Shown here: piece after piece, positions 32,987 through 42,308 of the stretch
Layout: every line of letters begins with the position of its first letter
Position numbering within the stretch: the stretch's first letter is position 1
Assembly (NCBI RefSeq): GCF_029894335.1
Contig: NZ_JARXZC010000027.1
Location: 40,903 to 104,902, forward strand
Origin: Kitasatospora sp. MAP5-34
GTDB lineage: Bacteria; Actinomycetota; Actinomycetes; Streptomycetales; Streptomycetaceae
Length of the DNA: 64,000 nt
Reading direction: 5' to 3'
The notes under the pieces: generated by a model
The model's input: the letters and a program-made list of their open reading frames with translations, nothing else
Told to the model about the DNA's origin: nothing
Databases searched by the model: none
Program-made: the position numbers and the translations under genes

Positions 32987-35629
32987 GTGACCGACACCAC
33001 GAACCAGCGCCCCGAGAGCACACGACCCGGGGACGACGCAGCCACCCTCCCGACGACCTACGCCCCGGCGGAGGTAGAGGGCGCGCTGTACGAGCGCTGG
33101 GTGGACCGCGGCTACTTCACCGCCGACGCCAAGAGCGACAAGCCCGCGTACACCATCGTCATCCCGCCGCCGAACGTCACGGGCGCCCTGCACCTGGGCC
33201 ACGCCTTCCAGCACACCCTGATGGACGCCCTGACGCGCCGTAAGCGGATGCAGGGTTACGAGACGCTCTGGCTGCCGGGCATGGACCACGCCGGTATCGC
33301 GACCCAGAACCGGGTCGAGCAGCAGCTCGCCGAGTCCGGCCTCTCCCGCCACGACCTGGGCCGGGAGGCCTTCGTCGAGAAGGTCTGGGAGTGGAAGGAG
33401 AACTACGGCGGCAAGATCCTCGGCCAGATGCGCCGTCTCGGCGACGGCGTGGACTGGTCCCGCGAGCGCTTCACCATGGACGAGGGCCTCTCGACGGCCG
33501 TCCAGACCATCTTCAAGAAGCTCTTCGACGACGGCCTGATCTACCGTGCCGAGCGCATCATCAACTGGTGCCCGCGCTGCCTGACCGCGCTCTCCGACAT
33601 CGAGGTCGAGCACGAGGACAGCCCCGGCGAGCTGGTCTCCATCCGCTACGGCGACGGCGACGACTCGATCGTGGTCGCCACCACCCGCGCCGAGACGATG
33701 CTGGGCGACACCGCGATCGCCGTCCACCCGGACGACGAGCGCTATGCGCACCTGATCGGCCGTACCATCGCGCTGCCGCTGACGGACCGTCGCATCCCGG
33801 TGGTCGCCGACACCCACGTCGACCCCGAGTTCGGCACCGGCGCCGTCAAGGTGACCCCGGCGCACGACCCGAACGACTTCGCGATCGGCCAGCGGCACAA
33901 CCTGCCCAACCTGACCGTGATGGACGAGCACGGCGCCATCACCGTGCACGGCCCCTTCCTCGGCCTGGACCGGCTGGAGGCCCGCTCGGCCGTCGTCGGA
34001 GCACTGCGCGAGCAGGGCCGGATCGTCGCCGAGAAGCGGCCCTACATGCACGCCGTGGGCCACTGCTCGCGCTGCCACACCATCGTCGAGCCGCGCCTGT
34101 CGCTGCAGTGGTGGGTCAAGGTCGAGCCGCTGGCCAAGGAGGCGGGCGACGCCGTCCGCGACGGCCGGGTGCAGATCCACCCGAAGGAGCTGGAGGGCCG
34201 CTACTTCAGCTGGGTCGACAACATGCACGACTGGTGCATCTCGCGCCAGCTCTGGTGGGGCCACCGGATCCCGGTCTGGTACGGCCCCGAGGGCCAGGTC
34301 GTCTGTGTCGGCCCCGGCGAGCAGCCGCCCGCCGGCGAGGGCTGGCACCAGGACCCGGACGTCCTCGACACCTGGTTCTCCAGCGGCCTGTGGCCGTTCT
34401 CGACCCTGGGCTGGCCCGAGCAGACGCCGGACCTGGAGAAGTTCTACGCCACCGACGTGCTGCTCACCGGCCACGACATCATCTTCTTCTGGGTGGCCCG
34501 GATGATGATGTTCGGCCTGTACGCGATGGACGGCCAGGCGCCGTTCCACACCATCGCGCTGACCGGCCTGGTCCGTGACCAGTTCGGCAAGAAGATGTCC
34601 AAGTCCTCCGGTAACGCCGTGGACCCGCTGGAGTGGATGGACGCCTACGGCGCCGACGCCGTCCGCTTCACGCTGGCCCGTGGCGCCAACCCCGGCGCCG
34701 ACGTGCCGATCGGCGAGGACTGGGTCCAGGGCTCGCGCAACTTCTGCAACAAGATCTGGAACGCCACCCGCTTCGCCCTGATGAACGGCGCCACGGTGGA
34801 GGGCCCGCTGCCGGCGCCCGAGGAGATGACGGCGGTCGACCGCTGGATCCTCTCCCGCCTGCACGCGACCGTCGCCGAGACCGACGCGCTCTACGACGAC
34901 TACCAGTTCGCCAAGCTCTCGGACACCCTGTTCCACTTCGCCTGGGACGAGGTCTTCGACTGGTACGTCGAGCTCTCCAAGACCACCCTGGCCAAGGGCG
35001 GCCCGCAGGCCGACGCCGCGCGCCGGGTGCTCGGCGAGGTGCTGGACGTGACGCTGCGTCTGCTCCACCCGGTGGTCCCGTTCGTCACCGACACGCTGTG
35101 GACGACGCTCACCGGCGCCGAGTCCCTGGTCGTCACCGACTGGCCGGTCGCCGACCCGGCCCGCCGGGACGACGCCGCCGAGGCCGAGATCGCCACGCTC
35201 CAGCAGGTGGTCACCGAGGTCCGCCGGTTCCGCTCGGACCAGGGCCTCAAGCCCGGCCAGAAGGTGCCCGCCACCCTCGACCTGGACGGCACGCCGCTGG
35301 CCGTCCACGAGGACGCGATCCGCTCGCTGCTGCGCCTGACCCTCCCCGAGGAGGGCTTCTCGGCGACGGCCTCGCTCCCGGTCGCGGGCGCGACGGTGGC
35401 CCTGGACCTCTCCGGCACCATCGACGTCCCGGCCGAGCGCAAGCGCCTCGCCAAGGACCTCGCGGCCGCCGAGAAGGAGAAGGCCCAGACCACCGCCAAG
35501 CTCGGCAACGAGGGCTTCCTCGCCAAGGCGCCGGACGACGTGGTGGCCAAGATCCGTGGCCGTCAGGAGGCTGCCGAGGCCGACATCGCCCGGATCACCG
35601 CCCAGCTGGCCGCCCTGCCGCAGGGCTGA
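32987..35629 (+). CDS. valS: valyl-tRNA synthetase
   Basis: Charges tRNA-Val; class I synthetase of 880 residues. PPPNVTGALHLGH holds the HIGH signature, GKKMSKSSGN holds KMSKS, and the CP1 editing domain lies between (VVATTRAETMLGDTA, GTGAVKVTPAHDPNDF). The tRNA-binding coiled coil is at the C-terminus (DVPAERKRLAKDLAAAEKEKAQTTAKL). GTG 32987 is chosen over longer frames: TAAACT at 32974-32979 lies 7 nt upstream, so the transcript is probably leaderless. I looked for a T-box leader and did not find one. Confidence 0.97.
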   Translation: MTDTTNQRPESTRPGDDAATLPTTYAPAEVEGALYERWVDRGYFTADAKSDKPAYTIVIPPPNVTGALHLGHAFQHTLMDALTRRKRMQGYETLWLPGMDHAGIATQNRVEQQLAESGLSRHDLGREAFVEKVWEWKENYGGKILGQMRRLGDGVDWSRERFTMDEGLSTAVQTIFKKLFDDGLIYRAERIINWCPRCLTALSDIEVEHEDSPGELVSIRYGDGDDSIVVATTRAETMLGDTAIAVHPDDERYAHLIGRTIALPLTDRRIPVVADTHVDPEFGTGAVKVTPAHDPNDFAIGQRHNLPNLTVMDEHGAITVHGPFLGLDRLEARSAVVGALREQGRIVAEKRPYMHAVGHCSRCHTIVEPRLSLQWWVKVEPLAKEAGDAVRDGRVQIHPKELEGRYFSWVDNMHDWCISRQLWWGHRIPVWYGPEGQVVCVGPGEQPPAGEGWHQDPDVLDTWFSSGLWPFSTLGWPEQTPDLEKFYATDVLLTGHDIIFFWVARMMMFGLYAMDGQAPFHTIALTGLVRDQFGKKMSKSSGNAVDPLEWMDAYGADAVRFTLARGANPGADVPIGEDWVQGSRNFCNKIWNATRFALMNGATVEGPLPAPEEMTAVDRWILSRLHATVAETDALYDDYQFAKLSDTLFHFAWDEVFDWYVELSKTTLAKGGPQADAARRVLGEVLDVTLRLLHPVVPFVTDTLWTTLTGAESLVVTDWPVADPARRDDAAEAEIATLQQVVTEVRRFRSDQGLKPGQKVPATLDLDGTPLAVHEDAIRSLLRLTLPEEGFSATASLPVAGATVALDLSGTIDVPAERKRLAKDLAAAEKEKAQTTAKLGNEGFLAKAPDDVVAKIRGRQEAAEADIARITAQLAALPQG

Positions 35630-35651
35630 CGCCCGTAGTTCCGAGGGGTTT

Positions 35652-35690
35652 CGAGGGCCGTACTCCGTCTCCGGGCGGGGTGCGGCCCTC
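35652..35690 (+). terminator. valS terminator
   Basis: CGAGGGCCG ... CGGCCCTC(G) stem around a G/C-rich loop, 23 nt after the valS stop. Confidence 0.65.
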
Positions 35691-36152
35691 GGCGTTTCTC
35701 CGCCCGGCGGGTAAGCGTTCAGGCGTTGAGGGCTTCAGGCGTTGAGGCGTTGAGAGGTTCAGACGTTCCGGCCTTGTGGCCTTCTGGCCTTCTGGCCTTA
35801 CGGGAAGAGGGAGTTGAATAACGGAGGCACTGCTATTCGACGGGCTATCCGCAGTTCCTGATAGCCCGTTCGGCCGAATTCCCGCACGATCCCTTGCGTA
35901 TGGCAGATGCGTACCAAGAGATTCAAACGCGAGCGGCGGGGAGCCCGCCCGTGGCCGCTGACCTGCTGGGTGTGCGGGGACGGGTGGCGATACCGGGTCG
36001 GGCCGACACACCATTCGAGGCTAATGGCGCGAGCTTGAACTCGCGCCGATTATCTCGGCCTGTTACACGCGCGCGTTCACCGGAACTTGCAGTTTCACTG
36101 TGTACGGTGAGCAGGAGTTCGGCAGTGGTGGCGACTGACGGGAGGGCACGGC
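35691..36152. other. non-coding region with degenerate tandem repeats
   Basis: Within the 523 nt between valS and the next gene are TTCAGGCGTTGAGG twice (35718, 35734), then four 8-bp units of GGCCTTCT type (35770-35801), then a 10-bp inverted repeat ACGGGCTATC/GATAGCCCGT (35840-35849, 35860-35869). No frame shows coding bias. Confidence 0.6.
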
Positions 36153-36686
36153 ATGGTGGTGACCAAGGAGTTGGCCGACGAACTGCCTGCGGAGGCGGTC
36201 GAGGCCGCCAAGGCCCGGGCGGCGACCCTGCTGCTCGCCTTCCGGCACGGGAACCAGCTGGCCTTCGACCAGGAGCTCGAGCTGCTCTTCGAGGAGCAGG
36301 TCGAGCGCGAGGCCACCACGCTGCTGGTCTGGATCGCTGCCGAGGCCGTCCGCAAGGCGTACGCACCCGAGGTCGGCGACCGGGTGCTGCGGGCGATGGC
36401 GAACCGGGCCCCGAGGGACACCTCGATGGTGGATGTCGACGAGGAGACGGTGGACGTCGCCCGGCTGGTCGAGGCGGTCGGCGACGGCGATGTCGGCACC
36501 GTCCGGGCGGTGGTCGCGGCCACGGCGGACACCACCTACCTGCTCGGCGGTCTGCTGCAGGCCGTCGCGATGATGCTGCCGCTGCTCCCCGAGGGCGAAG
36601 CGGAGGAGATCGCGGCGGAGCTGCGGCGCCGCCACGGCGGCCGCACGGGCCGGGCCTCCGGGATCCCGGAGGCCCGGCAGTCCTAG
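36153..36686 (+). CDS. conserved hypothetical protein
   Basis: A 177-residue soluble, acidic, mostly helical protein (MVVTKELADELPAEAVEAAKARAATLLLAFRHGNQ...). No motif that I recognise and no membrane helix or signal peptide. ATG 36153 has a strong GGGAGGG site. I recall similar proteins between valS and folC in Streptomyces, so it is probably conserved in the family. The basic C-terminus (RRRHGGRTGRASG) could be an interaction tail. Confidence 0.65.
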   Translation: MVVTKELADELPAEAVEAAKARAATLLLAFRHGNQLAFDQELELLFEEQVEREATTLLVWIAAEAVRKAYAPEVGDRVLRAMANRAPRDTSMVDVDEETVDVARLVEAVGDGDVGTVRAVVAATADTTYLLGGLLQAVAMMLPLLPEGEAEEIAAELRRRHGGRTGRASGIPEARQS

Positions 36687-36805
36687 CGGGCCGGGGGCTC
36701 ACGCACATTACCGGGGCCCCTTGCTGCGGTTGATCGGCCGCCGGTGGGCGTGCCGGGCGGCAGGCCCGGGATCCACCCCTCGTCGCCGCTCCGTAGACTG
36801 GGGGC

Positions 36806-38206
36806 GTGAGCGACAAGGCCGAGCAGAACCCGTACACGATCCGCCCCACCAACGCAGACCCCGCCGAGCCGGTGGCGGAGCTGTCCGACGTGGAGGCCGC
36901 GCTCGCCCAGCGCTGGCCGGAGAACAAGCTGGAGCCCTCGCTCGACCGGATCGCCGCGCTGATGGACATCCTCGGGTCCCCGCAGCGCTCCTACCCCTCG
37001 ATCCACATCACCGGCACCAACGGCAAGACCTCCACCGCCCGGATGGTCGAGCAGCTGCTCAACTCCTTCGAGCTGCGCACCGGCCGTTACACCAGCCCGC
37101 ACGTCGAGTCGGTGACCGAGCGGATCAGCCTGGACGGCACGCCGATCAGCGCCGAGCAGTTCGTCGAGACCTACCGCGACATCGAGCCCTACCTCCGGAT
37201 GGTGGACGAGCAGCAGCCCGTCGCGCTCTCCTTCTTCGAGGTGCTCACCGCGATGGCGTACGCGGCCTTCGCCGACGCCCCGGTGGACGTCGCCGTGGTC
37301 GAGGTCGGCATGGGCGGCTCCTGGGACGCCACCAACGTGATCGACGCGGACGTCGCCGTGATCGCCCCGATCTCCCTCGACCACACCGACAAGCTGGGGA
37401 ACACCACCGGCGAGATCGCGGTCGAGAAGTCCGGGATCATGAAGCCGGGCGCGATCGCCGTCGTCGCGCAGCAGCAGCTGGACGCCGCGCAGACCATCCT
37501 CAAGCGCGCGGTCGAGGTGGACGCCACCGTGGCCCGCGAGGGCATGGAGTTCGGCGTCCGGCACCGCGAGGTCGCCATCGGCGGGCAGCTGCTGACGCTG
37601 CGCGGCCTGGGCGGCGAGGACTACGAGGACATCTTCCTGCCGCTGCACGGTGAGCACCAGGCGCAGAACGCCGCTCTGGCGCTGGCCGCCGTCGAGGCGT
37701 TCTTCGGCGTCGGCGGTGCGCGGGGCGGCAAGCTCGACATCGACAAGGTGCGGCAGGCGTTCTCCGGCGTCAGCTCGCCGGGCCGGCTGGAGGTCGTCCG
37801 CCGCAGCCCCACCATCCTGCTGGACGCCGCCCACAACCCGGCCGGCGCCGAGGCCACGGTCGCCGCGATCAACGAGTCCTTCGGCTTCACCAAGCTGGTC
37901 GGCGTGATCGCCACCAGCGGGGACAAGGACGTGTCGGGCCTGCTGTCGGCCTTCGAGCCGCTGCTCGCCGAGGTCGTCATCACCCAGAACTCCACCCACC
38001 GACGGATGCCGGTCGACCAGCTGGCGGCGACGGCGGTCGAGATCTTCGGCGAGGACCGGGTGCAGGTCGAACTCCGGCTGGACGAGGCGATCGACGCCGC
38101 CGTCACCCTGGCCGAGGAGGATGGCGACCTCGGTGGCTGCGGCGTCCTGGTCACCGGCTCGGTCATCACGGTGGGCGAGGCACGCCTGCTGCTCGGGAGG
38201 AAGTAA
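36806..38206 (+). CDS. folC: bifunctional folylpolyglutamate synthase/dihydrofolate synthase
   Basis: Adds glutamate to dihydropteroate and to reduced folates; Mur-ligase fold, 466 residues. ATP-binding GTNGKTST lies at about 70-77, the second Mur motif in VVEVGMGGSWDATN with ISLDHTDKLG, and DAAHNPAGA in the C-terminal domain. GTG 36806 stands 6 nt after TAGACT, pointing to a leaderless start. The DUF4233 gene begins directly after the stop codon (TAAATG), so the two are translationally linked. Confidence 0.95.
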   Translation: MSDKAEQNPYTIRPTNADPAEPVAELSDVEAALAQRWPENKLEPSLDRIAALMDILGSPQRSYPSIHITGTNGKTSTARMVEQLLNSFELRTGRYTSPHVESVTERISLDGTPISAEQFVETYRDIEPYLRMVDEQQPVALSFFEVLTAMAYAAFADAPVDVAVVEVGMGGSWDATNVIDADVAVIAPISLDHTDKLGNTTGEIAVEKSGIMKPGAIAVVAQQQLDAAQTILKRAVEVDATVAREGMEFGVRHREVAIGGQLLTLRGLGGEDYEDIFLPLHGEHQAQNAALALAAVEAFFGVGGARGGKLDIDKVRQAFSGVSSPGRLEVVRRSPTILLDAAHNPAGAEATVAAINESFGFTKLVGVIATSGDKDVSGLLSAFEPLLAEVVITQNSTHRRMPVDQLAATAVEIFGEDRVQVELRLDEAIDAAVTLAEEDGDLGGCGVLVTGSVITVGEARLLLGRK

Positions 38207-38542
38207 ATGCGCACGCTCTGCTCCTCGACCCTCATCGGCGAGGTCCTGCTCCTGCTGTTCGCCGCCCTGGTGGCGATGCGGCTCACCGACGTCTCCACGG
38301 CCACCATTTGGGCCGTCAGCGGGCCGGCCATGGTGCTCTGCATCCTGCTCTGCGGCGCGCTCAGCCGCCCGGGCGCGGTGACGGTCGGCTGGGCCCTGCA
38401 GATCGGCCTGATCGCCAGCGGTTTCATCCTCCCGACCATGTTCGTCCTCGGCGCGGTCTTCGCCGGCCTCTGGTGGTCCTCGGTCCACTACGGCCGCAAG
38501 ATCGACGAGATCAAGGCAGCGCGAGCGGCACAGACCGCCTGA
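38207..38542 (+). CDS. DUF4233 membrane protein
   Basis: A 111-residue protein with about three to four hydrophobic segments (LIGEVLLLLFAALVAMRL, IWAVSGPAMVLCILLCGAL, VGWALQIGLIASGFILPTMFVLGAVFAGLWW) and a short cytoplasmic tail. It matches DUF4233, always found next to folC in actinobacteria; function unknown. ATG follows the folC stop with no spacing. A palindromic repeat follows. Confidence 0.85.
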   Translation: MRTLCSSTLIGEVLLLLFAALVAMRLTDVSTATIWAVSGPAMVLCILLCGALSRPGAVTVGWALQIGLIASGFILPTMFVLGAVFAGLWWSSVHYGRKIDEIKAARAAQTA

Positions 38543-38556
38543 GCCATGCACCCACC

Positions 38557-38628
38557 AGGGGCTCGGGGAACTGCGCGACCAGGGCACGACGTACGTGCAC
38601 GGTTGCGCGCGCCGTTCCCCACGCCCCT
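38557..38628. repeat. imperfect copy of the intergenic palindrome family
   Basis: Left arm (begins AGGGGCTCGGGGAACTGCG) nearly equals that of the element at 20004-20080; right arm ends at 38628 with CCCCACGCCCCT. A small ACGTACGT palindrome sits in the loop. Confidence 0.75.
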
Positions 38629-38741
38629 GCTCTGGTTGCTCTCCGCGCGGAGCGCCGGCCGCACTGATGTGCTGCTCACGCAAGGTAACCTTCGAGGTAG
38701 CCGCATACACCATGCCGTACCGCATCCTCAGGAGCCGCACC

Positions 38742-39155
38742 GTGTCCCAGCGCACTCTCGTCCTGCTCAAGCCCGACGCCGTCAAGCGCGGCCTGGCCGG
38801 CGAGATCATCAGCCGGATCGAGCGGAAGGCGGGCTGGCGGCTCGCCGCCGTCGAGCTGCGTACGTTCGAGCGCGCCACGCTGGAGCAGCACTACGAGGAG
38901 CACCTCGGCCGCCCGTTCTACGAGCCGCTGCTGGAGTTCATGACCTCCGGTCCGTCGCTCGCGCTGATCGTCGAGGGTGAGAACGTCGTCCCGGGCATCC
39001 GCGCGCTGGCCGGTGCGACCGACCCGCTGCAGGCCGGCCCCGGCACCATCCGTGGTGACTTCGCCACCATCACCCGCGAGAACCTGATCCACGCCTCCGA
39101 CTCCGAGGCTTCCGCAGAGCGCGAGATCAAGATCTTCTTCCCGTCGCACGCCTGA
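38742..39155 (+). CDS. ndk: nucleoside diphosphate kinase
   Basis: Transfers the gamma-phosphate between nucleoside triphosphates and diphosphates. The 137-residue protein is the standard length. The phospho-accepting His is in NLIHASDS (about 117), and LLKPDAVKRG, RPFYEPLLEFMTSGP and GTIRGDFA are conserved. GTG 38742 follows CAGGAG by 7 nt. The stop codon lies in the first unit of a 14-bp tandem duplication. Confidence 0.97.
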   Translation: MSQRTLVLLKPDAVKRGLAGEIISRIERKAGWRLAAVELRTFERATLEQHYEEHLGRPFYEPLLEFMTSGPSLALIVEGENVVPGIRALAGATDPLQAGPGTIRGDFATITRENLIHASDSEASAEREIKIFFPSHA

Positions 39156-39207
39156 GCTCGCACGCCTGAGCTCGCACACGTCACTGCGCACATGTCACTG
39201 CGCACGC
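39144..39207. repeat. two 14-bp tandem duplications at the ndk 3' end
   Basis: TCGCACGCCTGAGC at 39144 and 39158 (contains the ndk TGA), then GTCACTGCGCAC at 39180 and 39194, also with a 14-bp period. Confidence 0.88.
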
Positions 39208-39518
39208 GGTACCTCGTACGCGTGAACGACCGTGCCTAGGTCGGGCCGGGCTCCGGCCCGACCAGGTGGCGCCGAACGAATTAACCGCGTGAGATTCTGA
39301 TCCTCAAATACGGAACTCGATCCGCCGACACGGCGTCCCAATCCAGGGAGATGCAGCCGCACCCCGGACAATGGGCGTATGCCGGACGTCGCGTTCGAGC
39401 TGACCGGCGCGTGGCTACGATGGGCACAACTCATGGGCCCGGTACGGCTGATCGGCTGACGTCCGCCCAACTCCCCGCCATCTGATGACTTCGAGCCCGG
39501 GAAGGCACTCCACACCCC
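39156..39518 (+). other. mreB promoter region
   Basis: 363 nt without a gene. It starts with the tandem repeats and the ndk terminator, then carries the mreB leader, ending in GGAAGG before ATG 39519. I cannot name a promoter with confidence. Confidence 0.5.
39239..39263 (+). terminator. ndk terminator
   Basis: 11-bp perfect stem GGTCGGGCCGG / CCGGCCCGACC with a 3-nt loop. Confidence 0.82.
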
Positions 39519-40556
39519 ATGGCCAACAACCTGTCGTTCATCGGCCGTGACATGGCGATCGACCTCGGCACTGCCAACACGCTGGTGTACGTCAGGGGCA
39601 AGGGGATCGTCCTCAACGAGCCGTCCGTCGTCGCCGTGAACACCAACACCGGTGGCATTCTGGCGGTCGGCTCCGAGGCGAAGAAGATGATCGGGCGTAC
39701 GCCCGGCAACATCGTCGCCATCCGGCCGCTCAAGGACGGCGTGATCGCCGACTTCGAGATCACCGAGCGGATGCTCCGCTACTTCATCCTGAAGATCCAC
39801 CGCCGCCGTTACCTGGCCCGCCCCCGGGTCGTGGTCTGCGTGCCCAGCGGCATCACAGGGGTGGAGCGCCGTGCCGTGATCGAGGCCAGCTCGCAGGCGG
39901 GTGCCCGTCAGGTGCACATCATCGAGGAGCCGATGGCCGCCGCGATCGGTGCGGGCCTGCCCGTCCACGAGGCCACCGGCAACATGGTGGTGGACATCGG
40001 CGGCGGCACCACCGAGGTCGCCGTCATCTCGCTCGGCGGCATCGTCACCGCGCAGTCCATCCGGGTGGCCGGTGACGAGCTGGACAACGCGATCGTGCAG
40101 CACATCAAGAAGGAGTACTCGCTCCTGCTCGGTGAGCGCAGCGCCGAGCAGATCAAGATGAGCATCGGCTCCGCCTTCGGTCTGGAGGGCGAGAAGGACG
40201 AGCACGCCGAGATCCGTGGCCGCGACCTGGTCAGCGGTCTGCCGAAGACCGTGGTGATCTCCGCCGCCGAGGTCCGCGAGGCCATCGACGAGCCGGTCAA
40301 CTCCATCATCGACGCGGTGAAGACCACGCTCGACCAGTGCCCGCCCGAGCTGGCAGGCGATGTGATGGACCGTGGCATCGTGCTCACCGGTGGCGGCGCC
40401 CTGTTGCGCGGCCTGGACGAGCGGCTGCGCCGCGAGACCGGCATGCCGATCCACATCGCGGAGAACCCGCTCGACTCCGTCGCGCTCGGCTCCGGCAAGT
40501 GCGTCGAGGAGTTCGAGGCGCTCCAGCAGGTACTCGACGCCCAGCCACGGCGTTAA
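39519..40556 (+). CDS. mreB: MreB, bacterial actin homologue
   Basis: Forms membrane-bound filaments under the inner membrane. In Streptomyces it is used mainly for spore-wall thickening rather than hyphal growth. The 345-residue protein has phosphate-1 DLGTANTLVY (15-24), connect motifs, phosphate-2 VVDIGGGTTEVA (about 157-168) and the adenosine motif GIVLTGGGALLRGLDE (about 288-303). ATG 39519 follows GGAAGG. It heads the mreBCD-mrdA-rodA cluster, although a hairpin after it may reduce read-through into mreC. Confidence 0.97.
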   Translation: MANNLSFIGRDMAIDLGTANTLVYVRGKGIVLNEPSVVAVNTNTGGILAVGSEAKKMIGRTPGNIVAIRPLKDGVIADFEITERMLRYFILKIHRRRYLARPRVVVCVPSGITGVERRAVIEASSQAGARQVHIIEEPMAAAIGAGLPVHEATGNMVVDIGGGTTEVAVISLGGIVTAQSIRVAGDELDNAIVQHIKKEYSLLLGERSAEQIKMSIGSAFGLEGEKDEHAEIRGRDLVSGLPKTVVISAAEVREAIDEPVNSIIDAVKTTLDQCPPELAGDVMDRGIVLTGGGALLRGLDERLRRETGMPIHIAENPLDSVALGSGKCVEEFEALQQVLDAQPRR

Positions 40557-40568
40557 CACCCGCAGCAC

Positions 40569-40598
40569 CTGAGGCGTCGATACCTGAGGCGTCAATAC
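40569..40598. repeat. 15-bp tandem duplication after mreB
   Basis: CTGAGGCGTCGATAC then CTGAGGCGTCAATAC, one base different, 13 nt after the mreB stop. Confidence 0.85.
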
Positions 40599-40630
40599 CT
40601 GCAGACAGTCAGTCTTTCAACTGAACGGTC

Positions 40631-40662
40631 CCCGCCCCGCGCTCGGAACAGCGCGGGGCGGG
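40631..40662 (+). terminator. hairpin between mreB and mreC
   Basis: 13-bp perfect stem CCCGCCCCGCGCT / AGCGCGGGGCGGG with a 6-nt loop. It probably attenuates transcription, giving more mreB than downstream mRNA. Confidence 0.8.
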
Positions 40663-40694
40663 AGGTCCGGAACTGAAGGGGCAGCTCCAGCACC

Positions 40695-41636
40695 GTGAGG
40701 GACACCCGAGAGAGCCGGCTACTGCTGATCCTGTTGGTCGCAGTGGCCTTCGCGCTCATCACCGTCGATATCAAGGGCGGCGAGAGCTCGCCGCTCGGAG
40801 GTGCCAGGCGGACTGCCGCAAGCCTCCTCGGACCGGTCGAGCGGGCTGCGTCCGGGGCCGTCGCCCCGGTCGCCGAGACGGTCCGGGCGGTCCGGGACGC
40901 GAGCAACCACCAGCGGCAGCGGGACCAGCTCACCCGCGAGAACACCGACCTGCGCCAGCAGGTCGCCTCCTCCGACACCGCGACCGGCCGCACCAAGCAG
41001 CTGGACGAGCTGCTCCGCACCGCCGGCGCCGGGGGCTACACCATCAAGGCCGCCCAGGTCATCGCGATCGGCGCGGCCCAGGCCTTCTCCTGGACGATCA
41101 CCATCGACGCGGGCAGCGACGACGGCCTGACCCGGGACATGACCGTGATCAACGGTCAGGGCCTGGTCGGCCGGATCACCACCGTCGCCCCGACCACCGC
41201 GACCGTCCTGCTGGCCACCGACCCGGGCTTCACCGCCGGCACCCGGCTGGAGGGCTCCGGCGAGATCGGCTTCGCCAACGGCCAGGGCACCGGCCCGATG
41301 CGGGTCTCGCTGCTCAACGGCAAGGCCCAGGTCAAGCCGGGGGACCGGCTGGTCACCTTCGGCTCGCAGAGCGGCCGCCCGTTCGTGGCGGGTGTGCCGG
41401 TCGGCAAGGTGGTCACGGTCGAGGCGACGCCCGGCGAGCTGACCAAGACCGTCCTGGTCGAGCCCTTCGTCCAGTTCACCCGGCTCGACCTGGTCGGCGT
41501 GGTGGTCGTCCCGCCGCGCACCGACCCGCGCGACTCCGTGCTGCCGCCCGCCCCGGCGGCCTCGGCCCCGCCCGCCGCCGCCCAGTCGGCCCCCGTCGCG
41601 GCCGCTCCACCCGCCAGTCCCACAGGGGGGAACTGA
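40695..41636 (+). CDS. mreC: MreC, cell-shape protein
   Basis: A 313-residue bitopic protein: a membrane helix at about 9-25 (LLLILLVAVAFALITV), a coiled coil (about 65-100, HQRQRDQLTRENTDLRQQV) and an extracytoplasmic beta domain that binds penicillin-binding proteins. A Pro/Ala-rich tail (PPAPAASAPPAAAQ) follows and is longer than in other bacteria. GTG 40695 has AAGGGG 14 nt upstream, rather far. mreD starts 2 nt after the stop, so these genes are co-translated. Confidence 0.94.
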   Translation: MRDTRESRLLLILLVAVAFALITVDIKGGESSPLGGARRTAASLLGPVERAASGAVAPVAETVRAVRDASNHQRQRDQLTRENTDLRQQVASSDTATGRTKQLDELLRTAGAGGYTIKAAQVIAIGAAQAFSWTITIDAGSDDGLTRDMTVINGQGLVGRITTVAPTTATVLLATDPGFTAGTRLEGSGEIGFANGQGTGPMRVSLLNGKAQVKPGDRLVTFGSQSGRPFVAGVPVGKVVTVEATPGELTKTVLVEPFVQFTRLDLVGVVVVPPRTDPRDSVLPPAPAASAPPAAAQSAPVAAAPPASPTGGN

Positions 41637-41638
41637 CC

Positions 41639-42295
41639 ATGCGACCGACCCGCGTCCTGCTCTCCGCCGTCCTGGTCCTGCTCGGCCTGGTGCTCCAGGT
41701 CAGCGTGCTCGGCCGGCTCCAACTGCCCGGCGCCACCCCCGATCTGCTGATGCTGATCGTGGTCGGCCTGGCCCTGGTGTACGGGCCGTCCGGCGGCTGC
41801 CTGGTCGGCTTCTCGGCCGGCCTGCTCGCCGACCTCGCACCGCCGTCCGACCACGCCATCGGCCGCTACGCGCTGGTGCTCTGCCTGGTCGGCTACGCCA
41901 CCGGCCTGCTGCGCCCCGAGGGCGGCCGGCAACGCTCCGCAGTCAGCGCGTTGGTGGTGGTGGCCGGTGCCGCCGTCGTCTCCACCGTGCTGTACGCGAT
42001 GGTCGGTGCCCTGGTCGGTGACACCGCCGCCCGCCATGTCGGCCTGACCGGGCTGGTGTTCAGCGCCCTGCTGTACGACGTCCTGCTGGCGCCGTTCGTG
42101 GTCCCCGCCGTGATGCTGCTGGCGCGCCGCTTCGACCGCGACCCGATGGCCGCCGAGACGGGCGATACCGGCGGCTCAGGCCTCGGCAGCCTGTCCCGTT
42201 ACCGGACCACCCGCGAGGCCTCGCCGCTTCCTTCGTACGGCCGGACGGCGTTCGGTCGGCGCAGGCGAGTGCCCGGCCTGGCCAAGCGCCCCTGA
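41639..42295 (+). CDS. mreD: MreD, cell-shape membrane protein
   Basis: A 218-residue integral membrane protein with about five helices (LLSAVLVLLGLVLQVSVL, LLMLIVVGLALVYG, LVVVAGAAVVSTVLYAMVG...), the MreD architecture. Its basic cytoplasmic tail (SLSRYRTTREASPLPSYGRTAFGRRRRVPGL) is an actinobacterial extension. It works with MreC and the PBP2/RodA pair. ATG 41639 follows the mreC stop by 2 nt and has GGGGGG in the mreC end as ribosome-binding site. Confidence 0.92.
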   Translation: MRPTRVLLSAVLVLLGLVLQVSVLGRLQLPGATPDLLMLIVVGLALVYGPSGGCLVGFSAGLLADLAPPSDHAIGRYALVLCLVGYATGLLRPEGGRQRSAVSALVVVAGAAVVSTVLYAMVGALVGDTAARHVGLTGLVFSALLYDVLLAPFVVPAVMLLARRFDRDPMAAETGDTGGSGLGSLSRYRTTREASPLPSYGRTAFGRRRRVPGLAKRP

Positions 42296-42308
42296 GGAGC
42301 GACGACAC

